A stretch of 64,000 nucleotides of DNA, from assembly GCA_037133475.1 (NCBI GenBank), contig JBAXOB010000006.1, positions 1-64,000 of the forward strand, given 5' to 3'. Source of the stretch: CAIVAT01 sp037133475. Its GTDB lineage: Bacteria > Bacteroidota > Bacteroidia > Bacteroidales > FEN-979. Made by a program: the position numbers and the translations under genes. Numbering within the stretch: position 1 is the first letter of the stretch; the number at the start of each line of letters is the position of its first letter. Under the pieces are notes generated by a model. The model was not told the origin of the DNA, did not search any database, and worked only from the letters and a program-made list of their open reading frames with translations. Shown here piece by piece: positions 51,829 through 61,451 of this stretch.

Positions 51829-53181
51829 TCAAGAATTGGTTCGGTTTATCTTGGTATTGTTGTTCCTGGGAATTTCATGCACAATGTTGAATTTCACGGG
51901 AACTTTATATCGTTCAAGGTTATGAAAGCAGTGGGAGCGGAGTTCTTTTTTTAGTCCGGCCTCCGTCCCCTCGTTAGGTGCAGCAATAACCACATCACAA
52001 ACTACGATCTGCCCCGTGATGGCATTTTGCTGGCTATAGACAACGCAATCACCCACCAAAGGATGTGCATGGAGAACCGATTCGACCTCTTCGGGAAAGA
52101 CCTTTTGCCCGCCGATATTGATGATGTTTGATTTCCGGCCTACGATTTTCAGCATGCCATCTTCCGTCTGCTCGACGATATCCCCCGTGGCGTACCAGCT
52201 GCCGTCGCGGGCGGGAGCCTGGTTGTTCAGGTAGCCGACGAATTGCAATTTGCTTTTAATCAGCAGTTCCCCCTCCTCAATTTTATATTCCACATCAGGG
52301 TCGGAAATGGAGAATGCGGTCGAGTTACCTGAAAAGGACCGTAACTGAATGATCCCCGTCTCACTCGTGCCAAAGGTCTGGATAAACCTGACCTTCGGAA
52401 GTGCTGATTTTAGTTGTTGGAGCAGTTGCAAAGGCATCGGTTCGGTACCGTAGGTGATGGCATTCAGGCTTGAAAGATCAAACTGTTCATTCATCTTACT
52501 CATCAGGAGCAGGTTCAGAAACCCGGGTGAAACGGGCAAGATCTCAACACCATGTTTCTCAATTTCCCCGCAGATCCCTTCGGGACTTCTCTTTTCCGGG
52601 ATCACAAGACATCCGCCCGTATAAAGGGCGTTAAATATCGTATTCAATCCCCCTATATGATCAAAAAGCAGGAACAGCATGAAAATACGGTGGCGGTGCT
52701 TTTTCTTGGACTGGTAATGGGCGATCAGGTTTGTCAGGTCGTGCAGAACAGCCTTGGGCTTTCCGGAGGTGCCGCTCGAAAAGAGCACAAGCCCGGCATG
52801 CCGGTTGGAGATAAAATTTTCAACCAGGGAATCACTTTGGTTGCCTGGCTGATTTTTGCTGATGATCATCTTCCCATTGTCGAACGAAATGGTAAAACCG
52901 GGATCGAATGCTGCCAGTTTTTCCTTTTGTATATTATCTCCCGATGGAATCAGGGGAGCTACAATATTACAGTTTTTGGCAAGGGCGAAAAGCCGGACGA
53001 TTGAGGCGTATGTGCAGGGTGATAGCATCGCTACCGTTGCCCCTTCGGGTATCTGGTCCGCAATATGACGATACGCCGACCCGATATCGTCAGAAAGGTC
53101 TGCATAGGTATAATGCTGTTGATCGTCAATAATGGCAACCTGCTTGCTTAAGGCATGAAAAATGTCGGTGGTGAATTCCAT
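51829..53181 (-). CDS. AMP-forming acyl ligase (acyl-ACP/CoA synthetase)
   Basis: 450 residues, ANL superfamily. Motifs: phosphate loop LFSSGTSGKPKAVLHD near 133, FGTSETGIIQL near 270, YATGDIV near 332, GRKSNIINIGGQKVFPEEVE near 348, and the catalytic lysine in NTKINRTN at the C-terminus. It is shorter than most acyl-CoA synthetases, close to acyl-ACP ligases and AMP-ligase parts of PKS loaders. It probably activates a short hydroxy or keto acid and loads it onto the ACP encoded two genes upstream. It lies 5 bases before the acyltransferase start. Confidence 0.88.
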   Translation of the reverse strand: MEFTTDIFHALSKQVAIIDDQQHYTYADLSDDIGSAYRHIADQIPEGATVAMLSPCTYASIVRLFALAKNCNIVAPLIPSGDNIQKEKLAAFDPGFTISFDNGKMIISKNQPGNQSDSLVENFISNRHAGLVLFSSGTSGKPKAVLHDLTNLIAHYQSKKKHRHRIFMLFLLFDHIGGLNTIFNALYTGGCLVIPEKRSPEGICGEIEKHGVEILPVSPGFLNLLLMSKMNEQFDLSSLNAITYGTEPMPLQLLQQLKSALPKVRFIQTFGTSETGIIQLRSFSGNSTAFSISDPDVEYKIEEGELLIKSKLQFVGYLNNQAPARDGSWYATGDIVEQTEDGMLKIVGRKSNIINIGGQKVFPEEVESVLHAHPLVGDCVVYSQQNAITGQIVVCDVVIAAPNEGTEAGLKKELRSHCFHNLERYKVPVKFNIVHEIPRNNNTKINRTNS

Positions 53182-53183
53182 TC

Positions 53184-53885
53184 CTAACTGTTGATGCCGC
53201 CCAGGTAAATGACCTGGCCGGAGATAAAATCGCTTTTGGGGTCAACCAGGAAATCAACCACGTGGTGAATATCGCTGAAAGTCCCCATTCGTTTGATTGC
53301 CTGGCTGTTGATTATTTTATCAAGTTTCTCCTTCGGCACAGTTTTCGTTAATCCGGTCGCTACCGGGGTTGGGCCGATGGCATTGACGGTGATGTTGAAT
53401 GAACCGAGCTCCTTTGCGGCGACTTTGGTAAATTGCTCGACAGCTGCCTTGGTTGAGGCGTAGACCAGCTCTCCTTCAAGGTTCAGGGGCCTTGCGACCG
53501 TGGTGAAGTTGACGATCCTGCCATACTTGTTCTTGATCATGGCCTTTGAGACTTCGCGGCTGAAGAGAAAGGTCCCGAGGAAATTGGTCTCAAACAGGTT
53601 GATGGCGGTTGAGGCCGGGGTCGACACCAGGTGATTCATGGAGGCGATTCCGGCATTGTTGATGAGGATATCGATGCGCTGGCGTTCATCCAGGCACCTC
53701 CTGACAACCTTTTTTACATCATCTTCCTTCGTAATGTCCGCCACTATGTGAACATAATCGGGGTGACTGAACCCGGTTTCCGACCGGCTGCAGCCAAAAA
53801 CGAAGAAGCCCCTGCTGCAGAAGTGCTCACAAAGGCTTTTCCCGATGCCACGACTGTCACCGGTGATCAGTATTACCTGTTTCAT
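53184..53885 (-). CDS. Short-chain dehydrogenase/reductase, FabG-like
   Basis: 233 residues, classical SDR. NAD(P) loop TGDSRGIGKSLC near 8, NNAGIAS near 80, catalytic YASTK near 140 and a C-terminal SDFISGQVIYLGGIN. FabG-like enzymes reduce 3-oxoacyl groups on ACP. The ACP gene overlaps it by 4 bases on one side and the acyl-AMP ligase gene is 2 bases on the other side, which suggests it makes a 3-hydroxyacyl-ACP for sugar acylation rather than for fatty-acid synthesis. Confidence 0.9.
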   Translation of the reverse strand: MKQVILITGDSRGIGKSLCEHFCSRGFFVFGCSRSETGFSHPDYVHIVADITKEDDVKKVVRRCLDERQRIDILINNAGIASMNHLVSTPASTAINLFETNFLGTFLFSREVSKAMIKNKYGRIVNFTTVARPLNLEGELVYASTKAAVEQFTKVAAKELGSFNITVNAIGPTPVATGLTKTVPKEKLDKIINSQAIKRMGTFSDIHHVVDFLVDPKSDFISGQVIYLGGINS

Positions 53886-54178
53886 TGTTGTTCAGTCAGC
53901 AGCTTGTCTATATAATCTGCCAGGCTCCTTACGGTCCTGAATGGGGATACCCGCTGGCTCATAGCCTTTTCATCGGCCAGGGTGATCTGTTTCCCGAATT
54001 TACGATAGATGTTTTCCTCCAGGTCGGAAATCAGTTTTACCAGCTCCAGGCTGTCGAGGATACCGTCTTTCCAGAACAACACGGTATCCGGACCGGGTGA
54101 TACCAGGAGGGGACTTTTGATCTCCGCATTATTTTCAATTAATGTCTCCGTTACAACAATCGTAATTTCTTCCTTCAT
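53882..54178 (-). CDS. Dedicated acyl carrier protein
   Basis: 98 residues from ATG 54178 (ATG 54184 is also possible; the longer frame to 54223 would run into the previous gene). The phosphopantetheine site is GILDSLELVKLI, with Ser about residue 44, inside a four-helix ACP pattern; it is longer than AcpP because of an N-terminal strand and an inserted loop. As it lies among acyl ligase, ketoreductase and acyltransferase genes, it is likely a pathway-specific carrier for an acyl group. Its stop overlaps the SDR start by 4 bases. Confidence 0.88.
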   Translation of the reverse strand: MKEEITIVVTETLIENNAEIKSPLLVSPGPDTVLFWKDGILDSLELVKLISDLEENIYRKFGKQITLADEKAMSQRVSPFRTVRSLADYIDKLLTEQQ

Positions 54179-54185
54179 CGGCATA

Positions 54186-54656
54186 TTATAGATTTCTGAG
54201 TAAACGGGCGGGAACCCCGGCAACTACCGCATTGTCCGGGACATCCCTGGTTACGACGGCGCCGGCGCCTACGATGGCGTTCCTGCCAATGGTGACCCCG
54301 CACAAAACGGTTGTACTGGAACCCACGGAGGCTCCCTCCCTGATGAGGGTCGGCACTACGGCCCAGTCCTCTTCGGTTTGCATCGATCCGTCTTCATTGG
54401 CCGAACGTGGGAATTTATCGTTGATAAAGGTGACATTGTGGCCGATAAAAACCCGGTCTTCAATGGTTACCCCTTCGCAGATAAAGGTATGGGAGGAGAT
54501 TTTACAGTCCTTCCCGACGACCACTCCCTTCTGGATTTCGACAAATGCGCCGATCTTGGTCCGGTCGCCGATCTCACAGCCATAAAGGTTGACAAAAGAG
54601 AAGATCTTTACATCTTTTCCCAGTTTTACATCGTCTCTGATAATGCAATATTCCAT
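54186..54656 (-). CDS. Hexapeptide-repeat N-acyltransferase (WlbB/WbpD-like)
   Basis: 156 residues, almost wholly left-handed beta-helix with repeats from YCIIRDDVKLGKDVKI to the C-terminal IGRNAIVGAGAVVTRDVP and the coil cap VAGVPARLL. Close in build to WlbB/WbpD, which acetylate the 3-amino group of UDP-sugars. It follows a WlbA-like dehydrogenase gene by 10 bases and precedes the ACP gene by 7, so its donor may be acetyl-CoA or the ACP-bound acyl group. Confidence 0.9.
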   Translation of the reverse strand: MEYCIIRDDVKLGKDVKIFSFVNLYGCEIGDRTKIGAFVEIQKGVVVGKDCKISSHTFICEGVTIEDRVFIGHNVTFINDKFPRSANEDGSMQTEEDWAVVPTLIREGASVGSSTTVLCGVTIGRNAIVGAGAVVTRDVPDNAVVAGVPARLLRNL

Positions 54657-54666
54657 AAGCCTTTGT

Positions 54667-55677
54667 CTAAATGTTTATTTCAATGCCTTTATTTTGAATT
54701 GATTTGGTAGATGCCTCCAGGATCCTGACAACGTCGAGCCCGGCTTTGCCATCGTTGATCGGATGATGGTTGCCTGTCAGCAGGCAATCGACCAGGTATT
54801 GTGTCTCGGCCTTTAATGCCTCGATGTTTTCCAGCAGGGGGGTAGACATCTCTCCGGATCTGTATTTGATCAGCAGTGAATAGATGTCCTCCTTGGTCGA
54901 AACCTCAACCCCTTTGTCAAAAACCTTGATTTTGTCGCTTTCTTCGAGATCGTCCCATACCAGCATCTTCTTATCCCCGGCGACCAGTGTCTTTCGCAGC
55001 TTAACCGGGGAAAGCCAGTTGCAGTGGAAATGGGCAATAAAGTGGTCGTCGAATTTCACGAAAAGGTAGGCTACATTGGCCAGCCCCCTGTCAAAGTGGT
55101 CGGCACCGTAAGCATTCACACTGGTGGGTTTTTTGTTGGGTATCAGGTAGTTCATTATGGAGATGTCATGTGCCGCCAGGTCCCAGATGACATCCACGTC
55201 ATGCTGGAACAACCCCAGGTTAACCCTCACCGAATCGTAATAATAGAGGTTCCCGATGGAGTTGTTGTCAATGAGTTCCTTCATCTTCCTAACCGATCCT
55301 GTAAACAGGAAGGTGTGATCGATCATGATCAGCAACTTTTTCTTCTCGGCAAGTTCGATCAGTTCCATGGCTTGCCTGGAGGTGGAGGTGAAGGGCTTTT
55401 CCACGAAAACATGTTTGCCGTTCTCCAGCGCCTTTTTTGCAAGGTCAAAATGGGTGAAAACGGGTGTGATAATGGCAACAAGGTCAATATCAGGGTTGTT
55501 CAGGATGTCATCAGGATCCTTTGTCCCGGTAATCCCCGGGAAGTTCTTTTTGAGGATATCCAGCCGGTCTTGCGCGAAATCGCATACGTATCTGACATTC
55601 AATTCATCGTTGGCATTGAAATTCCTGAGGATATTGGGCCCCCAATACCCGTAACCAATAATACCTGTGTTTATCAT
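54667..55677 (-). CDS. Gfo/Idh/MocA-type sugar dehydrogenase (WlbA/WbpB-like)
   Basis: 336 residues from ATG 55677; an in-frame start 45 bases upstream overlaps nothing useful and is less likely. NAD loop GIIGYGYWGPNILRNF at 5-20, VFVEKPFTST near 93 with the conserved EKP lysine, and DLAAHDISIMNYL near 165 with the catalytic His. The WlbA/WbpB group oxidises the C3 hydroxyl of UDP-GlcNAcA. Aminotransferase and acyltransferase genes follow, as in diacetamido-sugar pathways. It lies 16 bases after the initiating transferase gene. Confidence 0.92.
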   Translation of the reverse strand: MINTGIIGYGYWGPNILRNFNANDELNVRYVCDFAQDRLDILKKNFPGITGTKDPDDILNNPDIDLVAIITPVFTHFDLAKKALENGKHVFVEKPFTSTSRQAMELIELAEKKKLLIMIDHTFLFTGSVRKMKELIDNNSIGNLYYYDSVRVNLGLFQHDVDVIWDLAAHDISIMNYLIPNKKPTSVNAYGADHFDRGLANVAYLFVKFDDHFIAHFHCNWLSPVKLRKTLVAGDKKMLVWDDLEESDKIKVFDKGVEVSTKEDIYSLLIKYRSGEMSTPLLENIEALKAETQYLVDCLLTGNHHPINDGKAGLDVVRILEASTKSIQNKGIEINI

Positions 55678-55693
55678 AATCGTAATTTTTAGT

Positions 55694-57127
55694 TCATTTC
55701 CCGCCTTTTCCAAAAAGGACAACGGGGATAGTTTTGATTAATATTTCAAAATCCAGCCGGAATGACCGGTGTTCGATATAAAAGATATCAAATGCGATTT
55801 GTTCATTGAAGGGGACGAGATTACGCCCGTTGATCTGCCATAACCCCGTCAGCCCTGGTTTTATCATGAACCGCTGCTTATGCCAGTCCTCCATCACGTT
55901 TACCTCGTACTGAAGGCAGGGACGCGGGCCAACCAGTTTCATTTCGCCGCGGACAACATTGATCAGCTGCGGGAACTCATCGATGGAATATTTTCTTAAA
56001 AACCCGCCCACCGAGGTTATCCGGCTGTCGTTGGTGAGTTTTTTTGTTTTTTCATTGTTTTTAATGATTTCTTCAACATATTTCTGGTGAACTTGTGTAT
56101 CCGAATTGTGATACATGGTCCTGAATTTAAACATCCTGAATGTTTTCTGGTTCCTGCCAACCACCTCCGGCTTGTAAAAAACGGGCCCTTTCGACGAATA
56201 TTTGATGGCCAGCACCAGGATCAGCCATACCGGCGAAGTAAGGACAATCGCAAGGGCCGCCAGGACAAAATCGTACATACTGGCCAGTATGTCGTAAACC
56301 GACTTATCAACCGACCGGATCTTGAAGGCATTGATGTTGCCGACCTCCTCCATGTCGAGTTTTTCAGAAACATCCTTGAAATGTTTGGAGACAATAAAAA
56401 CATTCTGGTTGGTGCTCCTGACGATCTTGATGATTTCGTTTAACCGGTTGTTCTCTATGTTGTTTATGGCAATAAGAATATCTTTGACATGATGTTTGTT
56501 GACAACCGACTGGATGTCGTTGATGGAAGAGATGATCGTCCACCCGTTGATATTCTGCCCGATCTTTTCGTCATCATCATCGAGAAAGCCGATAACATCG
56601 TAATATTCGTGTTTGTTTTGGGTAATATAGGTAGCCATTTCCTGGCCATATTCCCCAGCACCGATGATCAGCAACTTTTTATTGATGTAATTCCGGTTCA
56701 GCAGAAACTGATAAATATAGGGTGTAATGAGAACCCTGGCAAAAAAGAAAAGGAAAAACAGCAGGGCCAGGATGATCAGCAGCAGGAACCTGCCATTGAA
56801 CAGATCTTTTGATTTGATCAGGAAGTCGATAAACAGTACTACCGCGAACCCGTTGAGCAGCGCCTTGATCAGCGTGGCCAGGTGCCTCGGCAAATTCAGG
56901 ATCACGTGGTAGCGGTACAACTTATAGGAGAGGAAAAAGGGCAGCAATACAAAAAACAGGAGGTCCTCAAACTGGAGCAGATGCCTTTCTCCGGGGGCAA
57001 ACGTGTGGTTGATGAAGAAAAAATAGATAAAATGGCCTGCGATAACAGATAGGGTGATGACAACGATATCGAGTACAAGCAGCAGCAGCTTATGTAAGGG
57101 GATATTCAATTGTGAAAATTTTATCAA
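55694..57127 (-). CDS. Polyprenyl-phosphate sugar-1-phosphate transferase (WcaJ/WbaP type)
   Basis: About 477 residues. Four N-terminal membrane helices (about 10-120), a Rossmann domain with LIIGAGEYGQEMATY near 150, another helix near 280, and the catalytic C-terminal domain with FRTMYHNSD, LVGPRPCLQYEV and KPGLTGLWQINGRN. It links the first sugar phosphate to undecaprenyl phosphate and so starts repeat-unit assembly. No ATG is available at the N-terminus: TTG 57125-57127 overlaps a -7-like TATATTTG, and TTG at 57109 is another option, so the start is uncertain. Confidence 0.9.
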   Translation of the reverse strand: MIKFSQLNIPLHKLLLLVLDIVVITLSVIAGHFIYFFFINHTFAPGERHLLQFEDLLFFVLLPFFLSYKLYRYHVILNLPRHLATLIKALLNGFAVVLFIDFLIKSKDLFNGRFLLLIILALLFFLFFFARVLITPYIYQFLLNRNYINKKLLIIGAGEYGQEMATYITQNKHEYYDVIGFLDDDDEKIGQNINGWTIISSINDIQSVVNKHHVKDILIAINNIENNRLNEIIKIVRSTNQNVFIVSKHFKDVSEKLDMEEVGNINAFKIRSVDKSVYDILASMYDFVLAALAIVLTSPVWLILVLAIKYSSKGPVFYKPEVVGRNQKTFRMFKFRTMYHNSDTQVHQKYVEEIIKNNEKTKKLTNDSRITSVGGFLRKYSIDEFPQLINVVRGEMKLVGPRPCLQYEVNVMEDWHKQRFMIKPGLTGLWQINGRNLVPFNEQIAFDIFYIEHRSFRLDFEILIKTIPVVLFGKGGK

Positions 57128-57269
57128 ATATAAAGAATATACTTCAAAAACATAACAAGGATCAAGATTTTTTAATTCAGGGATTTCACCTGTGATGATA
57201 ATCCTTGCGGGAGCCTAATCGTTCAGGCAGGGAGTGGATATGACCCATCCCGTGTCGTACCTTTTCCCG

Positions 57270-58304
57270 TTAAATCTTCAGGGAGAGGATTGTGTCGCAG
57301 ATGTTTGCCGTTAAGACAGCCATCTGCTGCTTTTCCGGGCCGGAGGATTCTCTTTTTGTTATGAGAATTTTATCAATATCTGCGACTGTATTAATAAAGG
57401 CCAGTTTGCCTTCCTGTTCAAGGTATTCATCCAGGTAAGGTTTGCGGCCGGTAAACACGCTGTAGGTCGGCACTCCCATCAGGGCGGCCTCCCTGTTCAT
57501 GGTTCCCCCGCCGCTGATAAAGATGTCGGAATTCCAGATCAGCTGCAGCCCGTCGACGGCCTGTTCAAGAAAACGAATCTTATCCCCGAACTCCTGCCTG
57601 ATCATCTGTTTATCCTCGGCGCTGCGCGATACGACCAGGATGGTGACCGTTTCAACTTCAAATAATTTACGCAACAATGCCAGGATGATCTTTTCGCTCA
57701 GCGGGTTGTGGTAATTCCCCAGGAGCGCCGATGGCCGGAGGGTCAGCAGGATGTTGTTTTCAGGAATCCCCAGTTTGCCGCGCAACGATTCGTCGGGAAC
57801 AAAGCTGCCGAGGTAAAGTTCCTCCTTGAACCCGTCATAACGGATAACCTTCTTCATGTCCAGCCCGGCGCCGCTGAGCCGTTCGGCAGGGATGAGCGCC
57901 GGGATCAGCAGCCAGTCGGAGAAAAAATTAAAGATGCCCGTTTCGGTATATTCATAATCGAGCATCGTCACGGTCTTGACCGAGAGCATCCTTGCGGCGA
58001 CCACCATCGACCTCGATCCGTGGCTCAGGGCAAGGTCGACTTTCCTGTTCCGCATCAGCCTGATAAGCTGCATCGCGCGGTAAGCCAGGTTGAGTACCTT
58101 TTTTATTTTGTTTTTTCCGCCGTGTTTCCCGACCTGGATATGATCAATCTTCCAGTACTGCAACAGTGGTATGGTCTGGGCGTAGTCGCGGGCCGTGATG
58201 GTCACCCGGATGCCGCGCTCCCTGAAAATGGCGATCAGCGGTTTGAATACGGGAACATGGGGCGAATTGTCCATGTCAATCCAGATGTGTCGGATCTCCT
58301 TCAT
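57270..58304 (-). CDS. DUF354 glycosyltransferase-like protein
   Basis: 344 residues with the GT-B-like fold of DUF354: HIWIDMDNSPHVPVFKPLI at the start, an N-terminal Rossmann half, LSHGSRSMVVAARML near 93 and the C-terminal donor-site stretch SDIFISGGGTMNREAALMGVP near 258. DUF354 proteins lie in polysaccharide loci, often beside wecB as here; activity is not established, though a glycosyltransferase or epimerase-like role is assumed. Its ATG overlaps the wecB stop by 4 bases. Confidence 0.85.
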   Translation of the reverse strand: MKEIRHIWIDMDNSPHVPVFKPLIAIFRERGIRVTITARDYAQTIPLLQYWKIDHIQVGKHGGKNKIKKVLNLAYRAMQLIRLMRNRKVDLALSHGSRSMVVAARMLSVKTVTMLDYEYTETGIFNFFSDWLLIPALIPAERLSGAGLDMKKVIRYDGFKEELYLGSFVPDESLRGKLGIPENNILLTLRPSALLGNYHNPLSEKIILALLRKLFEVETVTILVVSRSAEDKQMIRQEFGDKIRFLEQAVDGLQLIWNSDIFISGGGTMNREAALMGVPTYSVFTGRKPYLDEYLEQEGKLAFINTVADIDKILITKRESSGPEKQQMAVLTANICDTILSLKI

Positions 58305-59401
58305 CGGGTTGCAAGTTGTTTGCTGAGAATGGCAACGACCCGGTCGGCTGCATGGCCGTCCCAGAGTTCGGGCAACGTGCCCTGCTTCTTGTTCCCCTGT
58401 AAAATATTTTGGACAATGACCGATACATTTACCAGGTTGGTTCCCGCCAGGATATTGGTGCCGACATCAACGGTTGAAGGCCTTTCCGTGTTGTTCCTGA
58501 CCGTTACGCAGGGAACCCCGAGGAAGGTCGTCTCCTCCTGGATGCCGCCGCTGTCGGTTATAACCAACTTGGCATGACCAATCAATTTAAGAAAATCGAA
58601 ATAGCCGAGGGGGTTGAGCAGGACCAGGTTCGGGTTAAGGGCGCCGGAGGCGGGCAGTTTCTGCAGGTTTGTCCTGGTGCGCGGGTGAATCGGGAAAACA
58701 ACCTTGTGATGTTCAGCAAGGTTGTTCAGGAAGGCGATGATCTCGGTCAGCCCGGCATCGTTATCCACATTGGAAGGACGGTGAAAGGTCACCAGGATGT
58801 ACTTGCCCTCTTCAAGCCCAAGCGATTCAAGGGTTGAGGAGCGGTTGATCTTTTCCTTGAAATAGACCAGGCTGTCGATCATCGTATTCCCTGTGAAGAA
58901 AATTTTGCCGGGATCCACCCCCTCGTTTTTCAGGTTTTTCAACCCGCTCTCTTCGGTAACAAAGAGGTAATCGGAGATGACATCGGTAATGATCCTGTTT
59001 ACCTCCTCGGGCATGTCGCGGTCAAAACTCCTGAGGCCCGATTCGACATGGGCTATTTTTACCGATAATTTAGCCGCCGCCAGTGAGCAGGCCATGGTTG
59101 AGTTGACATCACCCGGCACGATGACCAGGTCGGGTTTCTCCCTGAGGAGTACTTTTTCAAATTCGACCATGATCCCGGCCGTTTGCACGGCGTGCGACCC
59201 CTGGTTGATCCCCAGGTAGAAATCGGGCTTTGGCATTTCGAGTTCATCGAAAAACACGGTTGACATCTTCTCGTCAAAATGCTGGCCCGTATGGCACAGG
59301 CAGTGGGTAAACTGGTCACGATAGGGTTTGAGGGCCCTGATGATCGGGGCAATTTTAATAAAATTGGGACGGGTCCCTACGACAGATATGATTTTTTTCA
59401 T
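58301..59401 (-). CDS. wecB: UDP-N-acetylglucosamine 2-epimerase (non-hydrolysing)
   Basis: 366 residues, full length. It starts KIISVVGTRPNFIKIAPI and has the family segments HTGQHFDEKMS, HVESGLRSFDRDMPEEVNRI near 115 and TDSGGIQEETTFLGVPCVTVRNNTERP near 275. It makes UDP-ManNAc from UDP-GlcNAc for the surface polysaccharide. It is translationally coupled to the DUF354 gene and lies 9 bases after asnB. Confidence 0.95.
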   Translation of the reverse strand: MKKIISVVGTRPNFIKIAPIIRALKPYRDQFTHCLCHTGQHFDEKMSTVFFDELEMPKPDFYLGINQGSHAVQTAGIMVEFEKVLLREKPDLVIVPGDVNSTMACSLAAAKLSVKIAHVESGLRSFDRDMPEEVNRIITDVISDYLFVTEESGLKNLKNEGVDPGKIFFTGNTMIDSLVYFKEKINRSSTLESLGLEEGKYILVTFHRPSNVDNDAGLTEIIAFLNNLAEHHKVVFPIHPRTRTNLQKLPASGALNPNLVLLNPLGYFDFLKLIGHAKLVITDSGGIQEETTFLGVPCVTVRNNTERPSTVDVGTNILAGTNLVNVSVIVQNILQGNKKQGTLPELWDGHAADRVVAILSKQLATR

Positions 59402-59410
59402 TAATTCGAA

Positions 59411-61285
59411 TTATGATGTAAAATAGGTTCGGTACCAGATCTCGAAGGAGAGCAGGGAGAATATATTTCGCTGGAAATTGGCCTTCCCCGTTTTATGCGC
59501 TTCCAGCATGGCATTCACATAGGTGAGGTTGAAAAACCTGTTGCTGGCCGAACCGGGTTCGTTGAAAAGCTCCCTTGCCTTGTCGGCAAGGCCGGTCTGC
59601 AGCCAGGTATCCATCGGTGTTGCAAAACCTCTTTTCTTGCGGTAGATGATCTCCTTGGGCAGCCACTTTTTAACCGCCTCCTTATGAATGAACTTATGGG
59701 TCATCCCTTTGAGTTTGTATGAGGCCGGCAGCGATTCGATGTATTTGACCAGTTCCACATCCAGGAAGGGCACCCGCATCTCCAGGCTGCTGGCCATGGC
59801 CATTTTATCGCCGAAGATCAGCAGGTTGTCCGACAGCGACATCCGCGTGTCGATAAATAAAATCTTATTCAGCGAGCCATCCAGTAACTCCGCGTTTTTG
59901 TAGATCCTGCCGACCAGGTTGAGGTTGTCGTCAGGCATGGTTGCCAGGATCTCCGGTTTGACAAGTCCACGCTTTTGTTCCGGGGTAAAGATGGAATAGA
60001 TCGCGAGAAACCGCTCCAGTTCATTGCTGATCCCCGAGGAAAAGGCGAGCCTCCTCAGCTGTTCGTTGCGTGGAAGGAACTTTGACAGGGTGTTCAGCGG
60101 CAGCATCGACAGCAGGGTTTGGTTGCCGGCCAGCAGCTTTTCACCCAGGTACCTGGGGTACCCGGCAAGGGGTTCGTCGGCCCCCTGGCCTGCCATCACC
60201 ACCTTAACATGCTCAGCTGCAAGCTTTGAAACATAATACAAAGCGGGGATGGAGGTCTGGGCAATGGGCTCTTCGGTGTATTCGAACGAACGCCAGAAAA
60301 AATCCATGTACTCCTCCTTGCCGATAATGACCTCGTAATGGTCGCTGCCGATGATTTCAGCGCTCCGTTTCGCGTCGGCCAGTTCGTTAAAATCGCCATT
60401 GCCCTCGAAACCGATGGTAAAGGTCTTGATCTTTTCGGCAGCATGCTGCTGCATCATCATCCCGATGGCCGCCGAGTCGACGCCGCCGCTCAGCAGCAGG
60501 CCGACCGGAACATCGCTGATCATCTGGCGTTCGACGGCATCCGAAAACAGCTCCTGGTAGCCGGTGATGGCATCCCGGATGCCGATTTCACGGTTGGTTG
60601 AAGGCTTGTAATCCCAGAATGACTTTAGCTCAGCATTTCCCCCGGCGGTTATCTTCAGGTAATGGCCGGGATAGAGTTTTTTAATTCCCCTGAACAGGGT
60701 TTGTGGCGAAGGGTTGTAGCGGAAGGTAAGGAATGAATTGAAGGCCTCCAGGTCAAGTTCACGGGTAAACTGCCTGTCCTGCAGGATGGTCTTGATTTCG
60801 GATCCGAAGAGCAGCCCCTTGTCATCGAGGAAATAATAGAGCGGCTTGACGCCGAAATGGTCCCTCGCCAAAACCAGCTGGCGTTTTGGAATGTCATAGA
60901 TGGCAAAGGCGAATATCCCGTTCAGGCGGTAAAAGGCAGATTCACCATATTCCTTGTAAAAAGCCAGGATGACCTCTGTATCCGAATTTGTCAGGAAATG
61001 GTGGCCCTTTCCCTGCAGTTCACTCCTTAACTCCCTGAAATTGTAGATCTCCCCGTTAAAAACGATCCAAACCTGTTTTGACTCATCCGGCATGGGCTGG
61101 TTCCCGGTAGCCAGGTCGATGATGCTCAGGCGGCGGTGACCCAGGGCCAGGTTCAGTTCGGGATCGGCATAAACACCCTCCCCGTCGGGACCGCGATGGG
61201 CGATCGATTTCACCATCCTGTCGATCAGGGCGGTGTCGAATGCGCCAGGGGAGTTGAATTTCCAAAAGCCGGTTATTCCGCACAT
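59411..61285 (-). CDS. asnB: Asparagine synthase (glutamine-hydrolysing), AsnB type
   Basis: 624 residues. N-terminal glutaminase with the catalytic Cys2 (MCGITGFWKF) and the AHRGPDGEG stretch near 30. The C-terminal synthetase has the ATP loop LLLSGGVDSAAIG near 260 and DEPLAGYPRY near 370. In polysaccharide loci such AsnB homologues may amidate uronic acids rather than make asparagine; both are possible. It lies 9 bases before wecB and is separated by 166 bases from the toroid-like gene upstream. Confidence 0.93.
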   Translation of the reverse strand: MCGITGFWKFNSPGAFDTALIDRMVKSIAHRGPDGEGVYADPELNLALGHRRLSIIDLATGNQPMPDESKQVWIVFNGEIYNFRELRSELQGKGHHFLTNSDTEVILAFYKEYGESAFYRLNGIFAFAIYDIPKRQLVLARDHFGVKPLYYFLDDKGLLFGSEIKTILQDRQFTRELDLEAFNSFLTFRYNPSPQTLFRGIKKLYPGHYLKITAGGNAELKSFWDYKPSTNREIGIRDAITGYQELFSDAVERQMISDVPVGLLLSGGVDSAAIGMMMQQHAAEKIKTFTIGFEGNGDFNELADAKRSAEIIGSDHYEVIIGKEEYMDFFWRSFEYTEEPIAQTSIPALYYVSKLAAEHVKVVMAGQGADEPLAGYPRYLGEKLLAGNQTLLSMLPLNTLSKFLPRNEQLRRLAFSSGISNELERFLAIYSIFTPEQKRGLVKPEILATMPDDNLNLVGRIYKNAELLDGSLNKILFIDTRMSLSDNLLIFGDKMAMASSLEMRVPFLDVELVKYIESLPASYKLKGMTHKFIHKEAVKKWLPKEIIYRKKRGFATPMDTWLQTGLADKARELFNEPGSASNRFFNLTYVNAMLEAHKTGKANFQRNIFSLLSFEIWYRTYFTS

Positions 61286-61451
61286 AGTTAGAATTGTGTT
61301 CTTACGATTAGTAAATATCTGATATCCTGTTTTTGTTAACTGGAACCGGGAAAATGTTTTTTATTGACCAATGGGAAATTAAACCGCTATATGATAACAA
61401 ATATGTTTTGCGTTAATGGCGGAAAAACAAATTTCGAAAATGTGATTATTT

